Of a DNA stretch of 64,000 nucleotides, positions 62,174-64,000 are shown in pieces. This DNA comes from Pirellulales bacterium. Lineage in GTDB: Bacteria > Planctomycetota > Planctomycetia > Pirellulales > JACPPG01. The position numbers and the translations under genes were made by a program. Below the pieces are notes generated by a model, which did no database searches, was not told where the DNA came from, and worked only from the letters and a program-made list of their open reading frames with translations. Every line of letters begins with the position of its first letter. The first letter of the stretch is position 1. The stretch spans positions 416,817-480,816 of the forward strand of contig DASYDW010000063.1 in assembly GCA_036499395.1 (NCBI GenBank). The letters run 5' to 3'.

Positions 62174-62680
62174 ATGCGACGTCGAAATCTAACCGCATCC
62201 GCTGGCACAAGCTTGGTCATCGCTTTGCTGTGCGCCGGTTTGTACGTGCAGTCGAATCAAAGGCCGGCCGTTGCTGCCGACGCGACTCACGGACTGGAAC
62301 TGGGACCACCGTCTTCAGTAATTGCGAAGCAGGCCCTGGACGAACTTTGGGCGTTACATAAAAAGGGCCACGCGATTCCCGCTGGCATCCCAGGCATCTC
62401 GGTATGGTCGGAGAAATATTGCGAGGCACTTCGCCGAGAGAATCTTCCCAAGGACGATTACCGGGCGAAGTTGCAAGCCCACGTCGATTTCATGGAGAAG
62501 TACGCCAACGCCGTCATTCAGGACAGCCGATTCGACTCGCAGTTGGCGGCGACCGATGCCAGGTATGCTTTCGTCCGCGCCTTCGAAGTGTTAAGCGAGG
62601 CCAACGGTGTAAAGCCTCGGCCGGCAGTAAAGACAACTGACAAACCTGCGTTCGGACCGTCCCCGCCAACCAAGCCGTGA
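62174..62680 (+). CDS. Exported hypothetical protein
   Basis: 168 residues with a signal-peptide-like start (RRRNLTASAGTSLVIALLCAGLYVQSNQ) and a helical body (QALDELWALHKKGHAIPAGIPG; VWSEKYCEALRRENLPKDDYRAKLQAHVDFMEKYANAVIQD), ending in a Pro/Lys tail. GGGAG lies 7 bases before the ATG. No family was recognised. It follows the PEP-CTERM gene by 36 bases, same strand. Confidence 0.7.
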   Translation: MRRRNLTASAGTSLVIALLCAGLYVQSNQRPAVAADATHGLELGPPSSVIAKQALDELWALHKKGHAIPAGIPGISVWSEKYCEALRRENLPKDDYRAKLQAHVDFMEKYANAVIQDSRFDSQLAATDARYAFVRAFEVLSEANGVKPRPAVKTTDKPAFGPSPPTKP

Positions 62681-62727
62681 TCGTTACAAGCGGCTTTTCC
62701 CCCTGCTGACCAATTAAGGACCTTGCG

Positions 62728-63279
62728 ATGAGCAACGACCCCACGCTCCCGTCGCTGGACGAGTTGACTCAATTACCCACTGGCATAGGGAAGAAGATCT
62801 ATCGACGGTCGTTGCAGGAGCCGCGGGCGTTGATGTTCGTCATCGGCATCCTTACCGTCGCCATAAACGGCTTTGGTATGGCGAGACTACGCAACGATGT
62901 GGAAGCCGTGATCGAACAGCACGAGGCCGAAGGCCACGACGTCGACAGCGCTAAGTTAGAAAGGTCCATACGCTCGATCCAACTGATCAATGGTGGCTTT
63001 GTTGCCTTGGGAATCGTTTTCATTGCCCTAGGGCTGGCCATCAACAGCTACCCAGTTCCGACCACTCTCCTGGCACTGGTTCTGTTCCTCGGCGGCATCG
63101 CTATCTCGGCGATCGTCGACCCGACAACAATCGCCCAGGGTGGCTTGTTCAAGATCATCGCGACGGTCGGTCTAGCCGAGGCCATTCGATCCGCAGTGAG
63201 CTACCGTCGCCTGGAATTGCGGCAGAATGCGAAGCAAATCGCCGAAGCCGGTCAATCGCCGCCAACGCCGATCCAATGA
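62728..63279 (+). CDS. Membrane protein
   Basis: 183 residues with about four hydrophobic segments: LMFVIGILTVAINGFGMA, LINGGFVALGIVFIALGLAI, VPTTLLALVLFLGGIAISAIV and a weaker ATVGLAEAIRSAV. A cytoplasmic-looking head and tail flank them. AAGGACC precedes the ATG. No family was recognised. It sits 47 bases after the preceding exported protein and may share its transcript. Confidence 0.7.
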   Translation: MSNDPTLPSLDELTQLPTGIGKKIYRRSLQEPRALMFVIGILTVAINGFGMARLRNDVEAVIEQHEAEGHDVDSAKLERSIRSIQLINGGFVALGIVFIALGLAINSYPVPTTLLALVLFLGGIAISAIVDPTTIAQGGLFKIIATVGLAEAIRSAVSYRRLELRQNAKQIAEAGQSPPTPIQ

Positions 63280-63322
63280 ATGCACGATCGGCTCATGGGA
63301 TCGCCCCGAAAGACAGTCTCGA

Positions 63323-63547
63323 TTAGTTACGGTATAGAGAAAAGAGAAATGCCAGCCAGAAGGTAGCGCCGAGCGTGGCAAGAAATGAAACCGCCAGCAA
63401 TGGCATGAAGCAATGAGCATCGCCTGGCGGAAGCGGTTGTCGTAGGTCCCATACGATATAGACGGAATCTCCAATGCTTGCCGCCCCGAGCGCAAACAGG
63501 GCGAAGGAAAGAATATCCAGCCATAGGGAACGTCGACTTCCGGCCAT
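63323..63547 (-). CDS. Small membrane protein
   Basis: 74 residues, mostly hydrophobic: LDILSFALFALGAASIGDSVYIVWDL and FMPLLAVSFLATLGATFWLAFLFSLY, two probable membrane helices. No family was recognised. Its ATG is read from the same CATG tetranucleotide as the plus-strand gene at 63546, so both genes cannot start there with independent upstream signals that avoid each other. Confidence 0.55.
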   Translation of the reverse strand: MAGSRRSLWLDILSFALFALGAASIGDSVYIVWDLRQPLPPGDAHCFMPLLAVSFLATLGATFWLAFLFSLYRN

Positions 63548-63914
63548 GTCCGAATTCTATCATTTGGTTTACTCCGACCTCAGGAAATTAGTCTGCAACT
63601 ACGCGATGCCCGCACGATCCGAGCAGACCTGCCGTTGGTTCAATTGTTCGTCGTTGGAATTGCTAGCCCTCGTGTCGATCCTAGCAATCGTCTGCGGGCT
63701 GGCTTCAACTGTTCCAACTTTGCAAAGCGTTGGGCTAGGGTCTGAGAAGACGGTAGTATTTCGGGGCGCGCCTTCTACGCTTGCCGCCTCCGTGCGCGGC
63801 CTCGTGTGGTCAGCAGTGACTATTCTTATCTGGGCAGCCACGATCACTGCCTTCCGCCGACTTAAAGCCTATCCGAGAACCTTGGCGGCTCTCAAGGCGA
63901 CGATAGCGAATTGA
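63546..63914 (+). CDS. Hypothetical membrane protein overlapping a transposase end
   Basis: 122 residues from ATG 63546; a downstream ATG at 63606 would give about 102. One or two membrane helices (SLELLALVSILAIVCGLAS; GLVWSAVTILIWAATITAF) and a basic tail. The last 46 bases overlap the 3' end of a minus-strand transposase, so its C-terminus (LKAYPRTLAALKATIAN) may be altered by the insertion. No family was recognised. Confidence 0.5.
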   Translation: MSEFYHLVYSDLRKLVCNYAMPARSEQTCRWFNCSSLELLALVSILAIVCGLASTVPTLQSVGLGSEKTVVFRGAPSTLAASVRGLVWSAVTILIWAATITAFRRLKAYPRTLAALKATIAN

Positions 63915-64000
63915 AAATGGAGCAGGCCCAGATAATTCGCGGCTTTCTTTTCCCAGCGGATCAACAAGCGCCGTGCGCGGTTGAGCCAGGAGTGCGTGCG
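63869..64000 (-). CDS. IS5-type transposase, C-terminal part (runs off right edge)
   Basis: A minus-strand frame enters from the right edge and ends at a TAG at 63869-63871. It reads RTHSWLNRARRLLIRWEKKA followed by ANYLGLLHFQFAIVALRA, the conserved C-terminal stretch of IS5-group DDE transposases (xRTHSWLNRxRRLxxRWEKxxxxYLxLLxxA). Only about 43 residues are visible, so intactness cannot be judged. It indicates an insertion sequence at the right boundary of the window. Confidence 0.8.
   Translation of the reverse strand, partial: RTHSWLNRARRLLIRWEKKAANYLGLLHFQFAIVALRAAKVLG

Noticed and set aside
1..64000. CRISPR arrays, tRNA or rRNA genes, integrated phage
   Set aside because: No regularly spaced direct repeats, no cas-like proteins, no tRNA T-loop with acceptor pairing and no phage structural genes were recognised. 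tRNAscan-SE and a repeat finder could confirm this.

Overview
The window looks like chromosomal DNA of a planctomycete, probably close to Pirellulales. This rests on family content: DUF1549/DUF1553 haem-c proteins, DUF1501 proteins with Tat-like leaders, a BBP7-type outer-membrane barrel, a DUF1559 pseudopilin, PEP-CTERM proteins, a Planctomycete-type cytochrome fused to WD40 repeats, and PQQ-like propellers. Coding DNA is GC-rich with strongly GC-biased third positions, except in a lower-GC patch near 54.6-57.2 kb. No rRNA, tRNA or CRISPR array was recognised. No clear phage or plasmid replication gene was seen.

Layout. 1-0.3 kb: start of a membrane protein running off the left edge. 0.86-4.56 kb: metH. 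4.6-9.6 kb: surface proteins (a HAF-repeat PEP-CTERM protein, a propeller/esterase fusion with two PEP-CTERM signals, and a DUF1559 pseudopilin). 10.2-14.7 kb: circularly permuted ATP-grasp plus alpha-E pair, then pgl and gnd of the oxidative pentose phosphate pathway. 14.7-15.0 kb: a repeat-rich spacer. 15.0-22.8 kb: secreted isochorismatase-like hydrolase, a DUF1549/DUF1553-DUF1501 pair, a flavin reductase and a PQQ-like propeller. 23.7-27.2 kb: one large protein joining a fatty-acyl-AMP ligase, an acyl carrier domain and an alpha-oxoamine synthase. 28.2-39.3 kb: BBP7 barrel and a minus-strand cluster of DUF1549/DUF1553, PPC-domain and cytochrome/WD40 proteins. 39.5-45.2 kb: LOG-family protein, STAS protein, small proteins and tex. 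45.3-49.9 kb: a MoxR-DUF58-DUF4129 operon. 50.1-54.1 kb: a secreted protein, a second DUF1501 protein and a second PQQ-like propeller. 54.2-56.9 kb: a carboxymuconolactone decarboxylase gene broken by a segment carrying two recombinase-family genes. 57.2-64 kb: accessory region with two more PEP-CTERM proteins, many small membrane or secreted proteins, an acetyltransferase and the 3' end of an IS5-type transposase at the right edge.

How the genes fit together. Housekeeping functions (MetH, Pgl, Gnd, Tex, MoxR cluster) are interspersed with the expanded secreted and periplasmic repertoire typical of the group. Haem-c/DUF1501/PPC/WD40 sets occur at three places and probably act at the cell envelope. 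The points most worth following are the acyl-AMP ligase/ACP/oxoamine synthase fusion, the protein with an internal PEP-CTERM signal, the recombinase insertion whose reading frame runs into the broken host gene, and a duplicated promoter that seems to drive leaderless mRNAs for small membrane proteins.
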